DNA of 64,000 nucleotides from Heloderma charlesbogerti (Eukaryota; Chordata; Lepidosauria; Squamata; Helodermatidae), in contig JANEZZ010002877.1 in assembly GCA_026122225.1 (NCBI GenBank), forward strand, positions 1,240,001 to 1,304,000, given 5' to 3'. Shown here in pieces: positions 23,378 to 35,970 of the stretch; position 1 is the first letter of the stretch; each line of letters begins with the position of its first letter. The position numbers and the translations under genes are program-made. The notes under the pieces are model-generated. The model did no database searches. It was not told where the DNA came from and saw nothing but the letters and a program-made list of their open reading frames with translations.

Positions 23378-23432
<55 letters not shown>

Positions 23433-25640
23433 TTTAAGGCTGAACATTTTAAGAATTTGCAAGGGAATCAGAAACATGCCATGTTTAATGTTGATTCTGT
23501 CAGCAAATAAGTTTTGTCAGCAAATAAGGAGCCAAGTTTCTAAGTCTAAGTTAAGAAAGTGTCATCATATCATCATGTACAACTGTGCATGCAAGAAGCA
23601 TGTACAGGGCTGTTGTGGCATATATAAATGTAGTAGGAAGCCATGATTGTCCACAGCTTGCCATTACATGTACTATGTGTACCTAAAGTTTTAAAAAAAA
23701 TACATTCTTCACATGTATACATAGGAAATCAGGCTGTATTACTTATGCAGTATTTGAAATAATTACAGACATCCTAGCACCACTTATGAATTGTATTTCG
23801 GTACTGGTATACCTTAGTTCAACACACAGACACAGACCTACCTGTTATGTATGTACATTGTATGCCAGGAAAAGTCAGGTGTCAGGCATAATTTATAAGA
23901 ACAGCAGTAAATCGCTATTTGTGACTAATCCATTATTTAGATGGTAGGTAACTGATTATCAGAACTGGAATAGGAAACAGTGACAATGAGATGTCACCCC
24001 CTAGTAATTAACTAAATTTATTTCTAAACAAAATAAAGACTATACCTAAAAAGTAAAATTTGTGTCTGACTCCTCAAGCCATATTTTGCAGCTCTGAATC
24101 ATAAGAATATTTTGGAATGTAGTTCAACACATGGATTCCTATTTAACTGCACTCACTCAGGACCATTAAAAAACACACATCTAGGGATGGGGAGATTTCA
24201 TCCACTCCCAGAGATTATTCTTCCATGGGTTGGAGGTACAGCAAGTCTGTTCTATTTATTTTCTGATTTAAGATGCCTTTTTTTTCATTTCAGGCAAGCA
24301 ACACACACAAGTGATGGTTAGCACTGAAACAATGGGCAATTAATTTGGGCAGGCATTGAGCAATCCATTATAGTTCTTCTCTCCCACCAGCACTGTGACC
24401 CTTTAAGCAAAAATGGCGCACTTCCTCTCATACTAGGAGCTGGGTAGTTCTTTAGGATTTCCACCACCCTCTCCCAGCTCTACCCAGTGGGCTTTGCGGG
24501 GATGGGGGCAGTATAGTCGGAAGGGTACAGAAAAGCCATTGTTCATGCATAGTTATTTTAATCCAAGGACAGAAATGGTACCCTTACCCTTCTCTCAATA
24601 TATTATATGTTTACATAGAACTAATACTTAGAGAAGAGTGAAGCCCATCCATCTCAATTTTTATTCTGCTTGCTTTCTCTGAGCCTTTCAGAGAATTGTT
24701 GAGAAAAGCTTGAGCTTTTTCTGAAATTTCATGAAGACCCCAGCCTTGAAGACTCAAGATGAGGTAGACCCTACCCCTTCCTGATAAAACATGGACATCA
24801 ACCTGTCCCCACCCCCTGGCAATGCCTTCCATCTCCCTCCCATTATTCCCAAAATTTGCCATCCAGGAATAGTGATGAGGAAAACAGGGGAGGATGACAA
24901 CTTGAGCCTTACCAACAGGAAGGTCCCAGGACAAAGATCTCTTAGATTGCCACTGATCTTCAAATGGAGAATTTCCCATTAGTAAGGCTTTACGACCTAA
25001 TGAAGGCTGAGGATAACTCTCCCCTTTGCATCCCCCCTTGTTGCTGATCTGGGAAGATAAAACGTTTTAATGAAAAGGAAAGGGATAGGCAGCTTGGAAT
25101 GGCCCAAGCTTATTTTCAAGCCAAACCGAATTCAAAGGGATTTTTGACTCAAGACTGTAAAAAGTTCATTCTTTCCAAAAAGGGTGAAAGCAGTTCATTT
25201 TGGAACCATCCATTTCAGAACTTAGCAACATATGCTCAGAAAACAGAGAGCATTTCAGGTTTTGCTAGGTGGAAGTTTTTTCATGTAAAGGGCCAAGAAC
25301 GTGGCAGTCTAAGAAAAGGTCATCAAAACTTTCTGTTCTCAGTATTTCAGTAAAAAGGGGTCAATTACATCCTTTCTGAAGTATTCACTTGTAGCCAATT
25401 ACAAATCAGATTACAATAACTGCAATTGTAAGGCCAGGTTCAAGCTTGTGCAGGGGTAACAAGCTTGAATTATCCACCTTGGTGCATAATCATACATCTC
25501 GGTGTATTTGTTTTATGTACCATATAACAGTGACAAACATGGATTGCAAGCAGTGTCTGAAACTACTTGTCTGTTATTAGAACAAATTCTATACTTTTGT
25601 AATGGACATCTGTTAAATCTTCAGTTTTAATGGAATGTTG
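22815..25640. other. Unassigned AT-rich sequence with an (AT)n tract
   Basis: No gene recognised. Contains the (AT)n microsatellite at 23383-23430. Open frames in this stretch lack family features. Confidence 0.45.
23383..23430. repeat. (AT)n microsatellite
   Basis: About 24 uninterrupted AT units. Confidence 0.95.
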
Positions 25641-25646
25641 CCTATG

Positions 25647-26196
25647 TGTCAGGGTGGAAACTGAGCCAGTAGAGCCCCAGAGCAATTCTGATTCTGAGGA
25701 GGAACAGCAATCCATGGGAGAGGAGCTCGCTCATCTCTCACAAGCACAGCAGCTGGCAGAGATTCCTCCTGCCAGCATTCCTGGGATAGATAGTGACCCT
25801 GGCAGTGAGAGAGCGCTGGAGGGGGGCTTGCTGGATGCTCGGCGCAGACGCAGGGAGCGACGACAGATGAGAGAGCGCGGAAAGGAGGCGTAGCGCGCGT
25901 TTGGCACACAAACAACAGTTGCGTCCTGAGGACCCAAGGGAAAGAGTGAGGATCTCTCCCTAGCCCATAAGTTCAGGGTCTTCCCGTGATTCTCCTTCAA
26001 ATGGGAACCAACTGCCTTAACTGGAGCTTAGGCTACTCAGCTATCTTTCCCCAGTGCTGTTCCTTGCTTTGGCGCTAGTGACTAGTATTCTGAAAGAGTC
26101 ATAAAGGAATAAAGTCTTGGAAATAATTCCTCGTCGTCTGTGTCCTGAGTTGGCTATTGGTGGGGACTGCAAGAGGCAGCGAGGGTGCTCCTGACA
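25647..26196 (+). mobile_element. Solo LTR 2, complete
   Basis: TGTCAGGGTGGAAACTGAGC to GTGCTCCTGACA, flanked by the 5-bp duplication CTATG (25642-25646 and 26197-26201). 550 bp. Contains the acidic/basic frame (about 25650-25893, with a break near the end) and AATAAAGTCTTGG near 26108. Absence of internal coding sequence plus intact flanks indicates LTR-LTR recombination. Confidence 0.9.
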
Positions 26197-26201
26197 CTAT
26201 G

Positions 26202-27174
26202 GGAGCCACCATAGTTTACCACCACCATTTCTTCACTTACAAGACTCTTCTCATTATTATTTTAACAAAGCAATAGTATCAGTGTCTTGCTTGCTTTCTG
26301 GGGGGAAAAGAATGAGAAGCTACAAAAACATGCAAACCAATAGGGAGATGTCTGTGTAATAAGTGTTAATTGGACTGATGCCATCCCAGCATGCACTCCC
26401 ATGTGCACTGAGAGAAAATGAAGCCATTTTGCACTAATCAGCCTATCACAGGCTGAGCAGAGATCATACATTAACTTAAATGAAGAAGCTACACTGAGAA
26501 AAGTTTTGAAAGAATAATTGATCCAAGTTGATTCTGCCTCATCAATTGAATGTTAATATACAAAGCAAGTGGTACCCACAAATTGGCAAACAATTCACAC
26601 AGTACAAAAACAAAGTATACAGTTAAAATGCACCTCAAAACACAATGGGGAATCTAAACACTAGAAATTTAAAATAAAAGGTTCAGGATCCATCAGCAGT
26701 CAAAGTTGGTAGTGGATCCAGAACTAAATCCTGTAGCATTTGACCCTTTCCTCTGACAAGATACACTTCCAAATTGGATTATTACAATCAGTGGAGTCTC
26801 TAGTTTTTTGAGGACCCTTGGGCATCACACCCTCAATGGGCCCCCTCCCTCCGTGAGTCTATCTTCTCACTGCCTTTGTCACCAGCTACTATTGCTCCTC
26901 ATCCTCTTTCTCATCATTGCTTGCTTGACCGGCTGAGAGCAGTAAGCAAGTAGGCCTTTCTCACCACCACCATTGCCTGGGCCAGAGCAAGAGGCAGGTG
27001 AATAAACAAGTTGCAAGGTGAAGAGAACAAGCAATTCCATGTGGTTCTTGTCAGTGAGCCTCTGCTCGGGTGTGGGTCCTAGGCAGATGCCTACCTCTGA
27101 CGCCAGCCCTAATGCAATGCACTTTATGCAGGCAGCCCTTGAAGATGGGCTGGAAACATTGGTCCTGAATGCAG
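26202..27174. other. Unassigned sequence
   Basis: Nothing recognised between the two solo LTRs. Confidence 0.45.
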
Positions 27175-27179
27175 CCACC

Positions 27180-27742
27180 TGTCAGGGTGGAAACTGAGCC
27201 CATAGAGCCCCAGAGAAGTTCTGATTCTGAGGAGGAACAGCAATCCATGGGAGAGGAGCCAGCTCATCCCTCACAGGCACAGCAGCTGGCAGAGATTCCT
27301 CCTGCCGGCATTCCTGAGTTAGATAGTGATCCTAGCAGTGAGAAAGTGCAGGAACGAGGCTTGCTAGATGCTCGACGCAGACGCAGAGAGCGATGAGCGA
27401 TGGAGGGCGCGGAAAGGAGGCGTAGCGCCCATTTGGCATGCAAGCAACGGCCGCCTCCCATGGACCCAAGGGAAAGAGGGAGGATCTCTCCCTAGCCCAT
27501 AAGTTCAGGGTCTTCAAGTGACTCTCTTTCAAACGGGGATCAGCTGCCTATTCAAAGCTTAGGCCACTCCGCTGTTCCTTGCTTTAGTCGCTGGTGATTA
27601 GCATCTGAAAGAGTCATTAAGTTGTAAAAGGATTAAAGCTTTAAAGGAAATTAAATTTAATTAAAGGAAAAGAATCCTTTCATCTGTGTCTTGAGTTGGC
27701 TATTGGAGTCTACTGAAAGAGGCCACCACGGCGCTCCTGACA
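27180..27742 (+). mobile_element. Solo LTR 3, complete
   Basis: TGTCAGGGTGGAAACTGAGC to GCGCTCCTGACA, with target duplication CCACC (27175-27179 and 27743-27747). 563 bp. The acidic/basic frame runs 27181-27396, where a TGA interrupts the basic tail; RRRSA-like coding continues in another frame. A polyadenylation-like sequence lies near 27634. Confidence 0.9.
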
Positions 27743-27754
27743 CCACCAGGGTTT

Positions 27755-28230
27755 TGTCCAGGGCCAGTAGTTTAGATCATATTATACCAATTCTCAGTTG
27801 AAGGTACTTTTTAAAAAACTGTAAAGCCTTTAAACAGCCTGGAACCAGAATATCTCAGGGATTGTCTCCTTCTATGTGACCCTACCTAAGAACATTGCTG
27901 GAAGATAAGTGGGTGGGTACAAGAGACAGGCCCTTTTTGCTTGTTGCACCAAATGCCGTAATGGCTTCTCAAAGTAGGTACAACTTCCATGTCATTGTCA
28001 GTTTTCACAAGACCGCTGAAAATACTGCTGTTTCAGTGGACATCCTTAAAGGTAAAGTTTCTACATGTGCCTTACTGTAAGGCTACTTTTCTTACTACTT
28101 TAAACTGTTGTTTCTGATTATCTAATATTTTTATGTGTTTATTTTTTTGCTGTTTCTTAGAAAAAAAAAGTAAGCTGCTTTCAGTACATGTTTGTGTAGA
28201 AAGGCAGAGTATAAATTATTTTATATAATG
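27755..28230 (+). mobile_element. L2-type LINE C-terminus and 3' end
   Basis: The plus-strand region 27815-27960 resembles the L2 C-terminal coding region (KAFKQPGTRISQ-like and PSMTLPKNIAG-like words with frame breaks). It ends with GTAAGCTGCTTTCAGTACAT and AGAAAGGCAGAGTATAAAT, an L2 3' tail. Confidence 0.6.
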
Positions 28231-28426
28231 TCACCAAATCAAAATATTTTTATTATCAAAGTTCAATAGCAACATTGTATCAGAATTTTACCCTATTCTA
28301 TACAGCAACTTCTGTAAAGAGGTGACACACCAAACATTTTGCCTTAGGGGCAACATCTCTACCAACATCCCTGTGGCTCCTAATGTTCATATCCTTGAAC
28401 TTTCCCCTTAGTTACCTAAACAACCT

Positions 28427-28831
28427 ATGCCCACCCTTAACAGCTTTAGCACCTCTAAGGACACTTTACATCAACAGAAAACTGCCATGGCCCCAGGATC
28501 AGACTCCCCATCTTCAGAGGCTGAGGCTATGCAAAGAAAGATGAGGTGGAATGGGGAAAGGAATTTACCTCAGCTGGACAACGCCACTCTTCCAGAGTTG
28601 ATGTCTCCTCTTTCAGAGGAAATCACGCTTAGAATTCCAGCCTGGAAGCTACAACTGAGCCACAGTCCCCACAATGCCATCAGAGTCAATGGTTGCCCAG
28701 GGGTGGGCAACTTCAGAGGGTCTGGAGCCACTGTTGCCCCCAACTCTCCCACAGGCCACACCCCTTACTGCTGTTGCCACTCCACCGAATTCAGCAGCAG
28801 CCCAAAAATTCAGTGGTTTGCCGCTGAATAG
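28427..28831 (+). other. Unrecognised 134-codon open frame
   Basis: The first about 95 codons are hydrophilic and Ser/Glu-rich (MAPGSDSPSSEAEAMQRKM, LPELMSPLSEEITLRIP). The rest reads through a fragment of the 9019-type fold-back repeat (28694-28770), so the frame as a whole is not a gene. The first part might be an old retroelement piece. Confidence 0.25.
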
Positions 28832-28869
28832 GTAGCTAAGACACTAAGGTCTGATCTTTGGGGTACCAG

Positions 28870-29150
28870 ATGAAGATCTTTTTATTTTCCCATGATTTCT
28901 CATTTTAATCTTAAATTACTTTAGTGTGCTATAGAGCATAGAACATTTTTAGAGTTTAAGGCCTGTGAAATTTCTGATGCTCCTGTGAGATTTATTGTAT
29001 TTGTTTTATCTTCTGCTGCAGATTTCTATCCTGTATTTTTGGTTTTACCTTTTATGTATCAGTTCTCTTTTATTTTAAGCTGCCCTGAGAGCTTTTGTTA
29101 ATGGGTGGCACTAACAAAATGTTGAAAAGTAAATAAATATATAAATAAAG
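28870..29150 (+). mobile_element. L2-type 3' tail fragment
   Basis: AAGCTGCCCTGAGAGCTTTTG ... GGGTGGCACTAACAAAATGT followed by AAATAAATATATAAATAAA, a typical LINE 3' end of this group. Confidence 0.55.
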
Positions 29151-29159
29151 TCTAATCTG

Positions 29160-31587
29160 GCAGCACAGCAATCTGTTTTCACAAAATCTGTGTTTAAGTC
29201 AAAGGCACCAAGACTGGTTTATTTCAGGTCAATGACATACTAGCCAAACATAAAAAGCCATTTGAGGCTTGAACAATGATTAAAAGAGGCAATCCTTGAA
29301 GGGTCTTGTTCATAATTTAAGAATTCTAAATACAAAGCTGAAGTACTGTCACCTACTAATAATCTTCAGAAATTGAAGAAAACTGACACACAGCACATAA
29401 AATAGCTTCTGACTGGAATGAACAATGACAAAATTATATCAAGGGGCGTGCCTGTGTCCCATTCAACATGATGCCCTGGAAAAGGCAATTATCATGTTTG
29501 AAAGAAACATATAAAAAAAGCAAGTTGAGAAACCCCTCTTCTCATTTTTACTGTCTCATCCACAGATGGTAAAATCGAGTGGGGATTTCAGCAATCTTCT
29601 AAGCAGGTGTGAAGTTGGTAAGAGGTATAAGGGGTCAGCTCACTGGTGGTGATACAGCAGCAGCGTTCTTCCATAAAGTTTTGTTTAGGCCAACTGCATC
29701 TCTGGCTGCAGTGGCACTCCTGGTGGCTGCTGGGAGGTGTGCCCCTGCCACCAAAGAGACAGTGATGGCAAAAATTTCCTGAAGTGCCATTGCTGCTGCG
29801 TAAAGAACATAGTTCCATACTATGAATGAGGAAAAGCTGATTGGCAATCGCTCTGGAATCTATCAACTAACAAATATAATAAAGAAAAACCAACAAATGA
29901 TCCAACCAAATGACCCCAAGTTGATTACATGGCATGGTGTCAGTTAGCTATTGCTAGTCTAGCGACAATTTCTGCTGCTTTTGGGAAACATGTTGGCCCT
30001 TCTCAAATCCCATTTTTGTGCTTTAGACAATATTCTGCAGAGAATCAACCACAGCTTCATATCTAAGAATCAATATATGTTAGGGCTGTCAGCATGTTTA
30101 GCAGCCTTAGACCTTCATTTATCCATCCATTCAGAATGAAAGGTGATTCATATAATTGTCTCAACATAACACACACAAAACACACACACCAGGCCAAAAA
30201 AGTTACATGTGATTAAAAACAACATACACCTCCATATATAGGCTAGGGCCAAAAACCATGCAAGTAATTCCTCAGGACCAATGGGGCTATGGATTGGGTT
30301 CTCAAACCACAGCATCTCCTACCCCATGACAAACCATTATTTTTTAAAAATGGGAGATACTTCCAAGAGTCATATGGCAAGGAGCATGCTCTGAAAAGAA
30401 AACATGTCAAAAATTCCACTGAAGAGTCCCAAATTCATTAAGCAATACCTTTAGGAGCTCTTTGGATCACAGCCATAGTACTGACTGTATCATATAATTG
30501 CTTTTTGCTATATAAGACCTATTTGATAAACCAGTTCCTGCCAACCTACTTCCCCGCACACACACACTTATTAATCTTGAATGAGCTGCACTAATAATAG
30601 GCCATGTACCTATGGAAACTGAGGATTTAGTTTTAAAGATCTTGGTGCCAGGTATGGTTGTGGCTACCATCACCAGGTCCTCTTCTCTGAAATGATGGGC
30701 TCATTATGTTCAGGTACTGATACATTTGAGAACTATAATGAAATCACTGATTAAAGAGTCACCTTTAATTTTCACTGTTGCTGAAGCACATTATGTTTTC
30801 TATTCCAGCTATGTGATAGAAATAATGAATGCCTGTCCACTCTCCTAACACAAGTCTTATCACTGAATGGGTTAGCTTTATCTAATGTGGTGGCAGCACA
30901 GGAATATCTAATACTGAAAAACATCCCATATCAATCCCTACTTTTAATATCATTAAGGTTCTATCTGGAAGAAATTAATATTTCCCATAGAAAGAATTTC
31001 TGAGAATGGAATAAACTTGGTCCACCCTTGCAGTGTTTTGCAACTTCTGTTCTGTTAGTTTCATTCACTTGGGCTGGGAGGGCAATCTAATTTAATTCCT
31101 TTTTTTATAGACAACGATGGATTTAGAAAAATGTAAATACAGCTCATTTACAGCTAGAACACTATATTGATATGCTATTGATACAACAAGACTTTCTTTG
31201 ATACTGTGACTGTAGGGTAAAGAAGATAATGCAGGAAACTTTCTGTGATTGAATGTAATTTCTAACACCGCTTTATTAAACCATATATCAGTATAATTTT
31301 CCCTCATCTACTCTTAGGTTATAGTACTAGAGAATATATATGTTCAGCTGGGAAATCAGTTTTAATTTATTTATAAGGAGCTCAGTATGGCATTACAGAT
31401 TCAGCTGCCTATGGTGACAGGGTTGCCGCTGTTCAGTACTTGCTGCAACTTTCCCCCATAAAGTTATGTAAGCATGAAATCCACCCTATCTTGCTAATGA
31501 CACCTGCACCATTAGGAGTCAACATCATAGGAACAACCAGGGGACAGCAACCACCATGTCACTGATTCCTGGTCAATATTAAATCAG
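29160..31587. other. Unassigned AT-rich sequence
   Basis: About 2.4 kb with no gene or recognised repeat; open frames here show no family features. Confidence 0.45.
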
Positions 31588-31985
31588 TCTAGGGATGGGC
31601 AAATATGTTTAGGTTTCGACGACATTTGAGCTTTTGAAGCACAAGTTCTACATTGGTTTATGCATTTTTAGTTAGAAATCTGCCTACAACTTCATATGCA
31701 TTTTCATACACCATCCCCCCATTGTATGCATTTTCATAGGCATTGGCCCTAATGTACACATTTTTGTTCATATTTCCTCTAATGTATGCATTTTTGCATG
31801 CAGTTTCTCTTAATATACACATCTTTGTACACATTTTTTATCTGAGAATTGCAAAATTCAGAGAAGCGCAAAAACTGTTTCCTTTAAATTGTTTTACTAT
31901 GGTGTTCTATTATTTTATCTTTGTTGTTCACCATTCCAAAATCTTTGATGTGGACTGGTGTAAAATATTGTAAATAAATAAATAA
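31588..31985. mobile_element. Possible TAGGGATGG element start with AT-rich interior
   Basis: TAGGGATGGGCAAATATG at 31590 resembles the ends of the palindromic elements. The interior has repeated TGTATGCATTTT and TGTACACATTTTT words also seen at 33955-34060, next to another TAGGGG-type end at 34065-34086. The right boundary is not defined; AAATAAATAAATAAA ends at about 31985. Confidence 0.35.
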
Positions 31986-32162
31986 AAATGGAAGAATAAT
32001 TGCATTCCAGTTCACATATTAGTTTGAGGAGTTCAAATTAGGTCAGTTCATGTTTATGAACCAAAGGAATTTTTCACCTATGCCTAAGCAGGGAATAGTG
32101 GCTTACACAAGGCCACCTTGGTGAGCTTCACTTCTGAATGGAGACACTGTGGTGAGACTTGT

Positions 32163-32347
32163 AAGGAAATTATTAGAAAGCTGCCTTCTACTGAATGAGA
32201 TCATTGAGCCACCTAGTTCAGTACTGTCTGGCAGCAGTTTTCCAGGGTTTAAAAAAATGAGCATTACTCAAAACTACTGGAGATTAAACCTGGGACGTTT
32301 TCCATGCAAAGCATGCATTCTAGCACTGAGCTACAGCTCTTCCTCTT
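32163..32347 (-). mobile_element. tRNA-derived SINE, diverged copy
   Basis: On the minus strand: A-box-like TAGCTCAGTGCTAGAATGC, B-box-like GGTTTAATCTCC, then a body ending CAGTAGAAGGCAGCTT. Same family as 1504-1712. Confidence 0.8.
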
Positions 32348-33289
32348 ATGCAACCCTACATGAATTTGTACCATGAAAGATACATTCCCAAAGATGAGTA
32401 TTGTAGAACAGGGATTGCCAACTTCTGTGCTGAGGATGCTACGGAGGAGTTCAGATTGGTGTAATGTATGTCTTTTTGGCATCAACTCATCACTATGGCT
32501 AAAGAATCCATTTTGTTCCAGAAAATGCAGTAGAGCCAGAGACTTGTGGGCTGCCAGGAACAAGAAGAGAGCAGAGGGGCCAGAGGGTAATAATCTATGT
32601 GTTTTCTCCACTGATTAAATTAAAGGGAGTTGCTCTCTTGGAACTGCAGATACGTGGAAATACCCATTTGACTGTACCAAGTCATTGCCCAGCTAGCCAA
32701 CCCACAAGAGTACTTGGAAAATGGCCAGTACAGAGCCCTGGTGGAAATATGGCCCAATCCTACAGCATTTCCAGCCCTAGGAGAGATCAGCTTGTTAGAA
32801 TACCACCTGGGCACCCCCCGTGATACCTTTTGCTTTGCATACCTCTACTCGGTGTTCTTCCATAACATGACTTTCGCACTGTTCAGTCAGCTAGCTTTAA
32901 CTCAGTCAAGTAGCCAGGAAGCTCCCTGACATTTCCTTTCAATGCTGACGATTGATCTCTTTGTTCTGCCCCATCCTGAGTCTAGCCTCAGAACCAATGA
33001 GTTCTTCCTAGTCTTTGTTCTGAAGTCTATAACTATATTTGAGTTAGTGCCTTTTCTCCCCCCACCCCCATTTTAATTAGAGTGACAGACTTGCTATTGC
33101 ACAGCACCAAGATTGGCCTGGCATTTGCTTGGTTTCCAAGACTGTTCCTCATTACCTTTTCTTAGCAGTATCCCCACTCTTCACCTAGGCCACATTTACA
33201 AGGCTAGAATCCCCCTTTCCCTGTCTCTTGAACCACCTTGTTACCTCAATGTGAAGCTTTGAGGACTAGAAAGGAAATGAATAAAAAAT
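32348..33289. other. Unassigned sequence
   Basis: No gene or repeat recognised. Confidence 0.4.
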
Positions 33290-33700
33290 GGTCAGGTCTA
33301 GAGGCCTGGAGTTTTTTGTTGGGAGTCGGTATCCCTGAGAGGAGTAGTTTCATCTCCCCAGTTAAGTTTCAGTTTCATTCCTCCAGTTAAGTTTCATTTT
33401 TTTCAGATTTGAAACAGTACTTTCAGTTTTAAGGGAGGAGGGTATATAAAGAGAGTGAGAGAGCCAGTAAGAGCAGAGTCAGGGAGACCAGAGCCTGAAG
33501 AGAAAGCAGGAAGAAGCAGCTTGGAAAAGTCTAAGTACAGCTAGGGTGAAGGAACTTGCATTTTGCAACTTTTATTACTCTTAATGCCTTTTGTATCACT
33601 CAGCTCGATTGTGTAAATCCTTTAGTTGTAATTTGCTTGATTTAATTTACCAGTAAACTGTTGTGGTTAACACCCAGGTGTCTGAAGTGCCAATCATCCC
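33290..33700 (+). promoter_or_regulatory. LTR-like promoter region with TATA box
   Basis: A consensus TATA box (GTATATAAAG, about 33441-33450) is followed by purine-rich leader-like sequence, then TTTACCAGTAAACTGTTGTGG near 33648. This spacing is typical of the U3-R-U5 order of a long terminal repeat. No TG...CA boundaries with a target duplication could be matched, so the assignment is tentative. Confidence 0.35.
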
Positions 33701-33949
33701 ATGTCTACAGCCTAAACCCCATGTTATAGGAAAGGGGGAGGTAAAAGAAGGAAAGTGGGACTCTTAAGGAGGCAAGCAATCCTTAAGGAGTTTCTCAGGA
33801 GGTCCAGGTCATAAGGGCAACCCTGACACTCATTTGTCCAGAAAGAGCCATACACCCAGAAAGAAGGCTTCACCCCCTGGGTAAAGTTCCCATTGAGTCC
33901 ATTGCCTGGTTCTGTACATGATGAAGTCATGCGTATTTTCGTGCAGGTT

Positions 33950-34086
33950 ATTACAAATGTATACATCCATTTTGTGCATTTTTAAATGTATGCATTTTCC
34001 TCCCATTGATTAAAGTGTTTTGTACACATTTTTTGAAACTATGCAGTTTTTCATGTACATTTTTAAGTGCCTTTCGTCCACCCCTA
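33950..34086. mobile_element. Terminal fragment of a TAGGGG-ended element, AT-rich interior
   Basis: 34065-34086 (AAGTGCCTTTCGTCCACCCC then TA) is the exact reverse complement of the first 22 bases of element D (42540-42561), but the adjoining DNA is AT-rich (ATGTATGCATTTT, TTGTACACATTTTT) and not palindromic. It directly abuts the 5' truncation point of the BovB at 34087. This may be another subfamily that shares ends. Confidence 0.6.
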
Positions 34087-35970
34087 CTGTCTGATGAGGC
34101 TTTACAAGTACCTGAGGAAAGAAGGGAAGCGAAAAGCAAGGGAGAAAGGGGAAGATATATCCAACTGAATGCAGAGTTCCAGAGAATAGCAAGGAGAGAC
34201 AAGAAGGCCTTCTTAAATGAACAATGCAAAGAAATCGAGGAAAACAACAGAATGGGAAAGACTAGAGATCTCTTCAAGAAAATTGGAGATCTCAAAGGAA
34301 CATTTTGTGCAAAGACGGGCATGATAAAGGACAAAGAAGGCAGGGACCTAACAGAAGCAGATGAGATTAAGAAGAGGTGGAAAGAATACACAGAAGAACT
34401 ATACAGGAAAGATCTGAATGTCCCTGATAGCCATGATAGTGCGGTCACTGAACTTGAGCCGGACATCCTCGAGAGTGAAGTCAAGTGGGCCTTAGGAAGC
34501 ATTAGTAACAACAAAGCTAGCGGAGATGACAGTATTCCAGCTGAGCTATTTAAAATCCTAAAAGTTGATGCAGTTAAAGTGCTGCATTCAATATGCCAAC
34601 AAATTTGGAACACTCAACAATGGCTGCAAGACTGGAAAAGGTCAGTTTACATTCCAATTCCAAAGAAGGGCAATGCCAAAGAGTGTTCAAACTACCGCAC
34701 AATTGCGCTCATTTCACATGCCAGCAAGGTGATGCTCAAAATCCTACAAGCTAGGCTTCAGCAGTATGCGAACCGAGAACTACCGGAAGTACAAGCTGGG
34801 TTTCGAAGAGGCAGAGGAACTAGAGATCAAATTGCCAACATTCGCTGCATCATGGAGAAAGCAAGAGAATTCCAGAAAAATGTCTATTTCTTCTTCATTG
34901 ACTACGCTAAAGCCTTTGATTGTGTGGATCACAACAAACTGTGGCAAATTCTTAAAGTGATGGGAGTACCAGACCACCTTACCTGTCTCCTGAGAAACCT
35001 GTACGAGGGTCAAGAAGCAACAGTAAGAACCAGACATGGAACAACTGAGTGGTTCAAAATTGGGAAAGGAGTACGACAAGGCTGCATATTGTCACCCTGC
35101 TTATTTAACTTATATGCAGAGTACATCATGAGAAATGCCGGGTTCGATGAATCACAGGTCGGAATTAAGATTGCTGGGAGAATTATCAACAACCTCCGAT
35201 ATGCAGACGATACCACCCTAATGGCAGAAAGCGAAGAGGATCTCAAGAGCCTCTTGTTGAGGGTGAAAGAGGAGAGTGCAAAAGCTGGTTTGAAACTCAA
35301 CATTAAGAAAACTAAGATCATGGCATCTGGCCCCATCACTTCCTGGCATATAGAAGGGGAAGAAATGGAAGCAGTGACAGATTTTACTTTCTTGGGCTCC
35401 AAGATCACTGCAGACAGTGACTGTAGCCATGAAATTAAAAGACGCTTGCTCCTTGGGAGGAAAGCTATGGCAAACCTACACAGCATAGTAAGAAGCAGAG
35501 ACATCACCTTGCCGACAAAGGTCCGTATAATCAAAGCTATGGTTTTCCCAGTAGTAATGTATTGGTGTGAGAGCTGGACTATAAGGAAGGCTGAGCGCCG
35601 AAGAATTGATGCTTTCGAACTGTGGTGCTGGAGAAGACTCTTATGAGTCCCCTGGACTGCAAGGAGGTCAAATCAGTCAATCCTAAAGGAAATCAACCCT
35701 GAGTGCTCATTGGAAGGACAGATACTGAAGCTGAAGCTCAACTATTTTGGCCACCTAATGCGAAGAGAAAACTCTCTGGAAAAGACCCTGATGCTGGGAA
35801 GAACTGAAGGCAAAAGGAGAAGGGGACGGCAGAGGATGAGATGGCTAGATAGCATCACCGATGCAATGAATATGAACTTGAGCACACTCCGGGAGACAGC
35901 GCAGGACAGGAAGGCCTGGCGTGCTATGGTCCATGGGGTCACGAAGAGTCGGACACGACTGAACGACTGA
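34087..35970 (+). pseudogene. BovB reverse transcriptase, one internal stop
   Basis: Reverse transcriptase domain of the RTE/BovB clade, with no endonuclease because of 5' truncation. Motif A (FIDYAKAFD) is at 34894-34920, RQGCILSPCLFNLY at about 35071-35112, and the catalytic RYADD at about 35197-35211. Then come the thumb and a C-terminal segment with FELWCWRRLL and RRGRQRMRWLDSI. The frame is open to a TGA at 35644-35646 and continues in the same frame to the natural end at 35968-35970 (HGVTKSRTRLND). The stop looks like one C-to-T change at an arginine codon. Longer open frames starting at 34006 include 27 codons of unrelated flank. The copy is young and enzymatically nearly complete in its RT domain, but cannot retrotranspose as it stands. 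Confidence 0.92.

Noticed and set aside
33290..33835. A complete solo LTR ending at CCTGACA near 33832
   Set aside because: The 5-base flanks do not match and the TATA box orientation disagrees with that boundary; kept only as an LTR-like promoter region.
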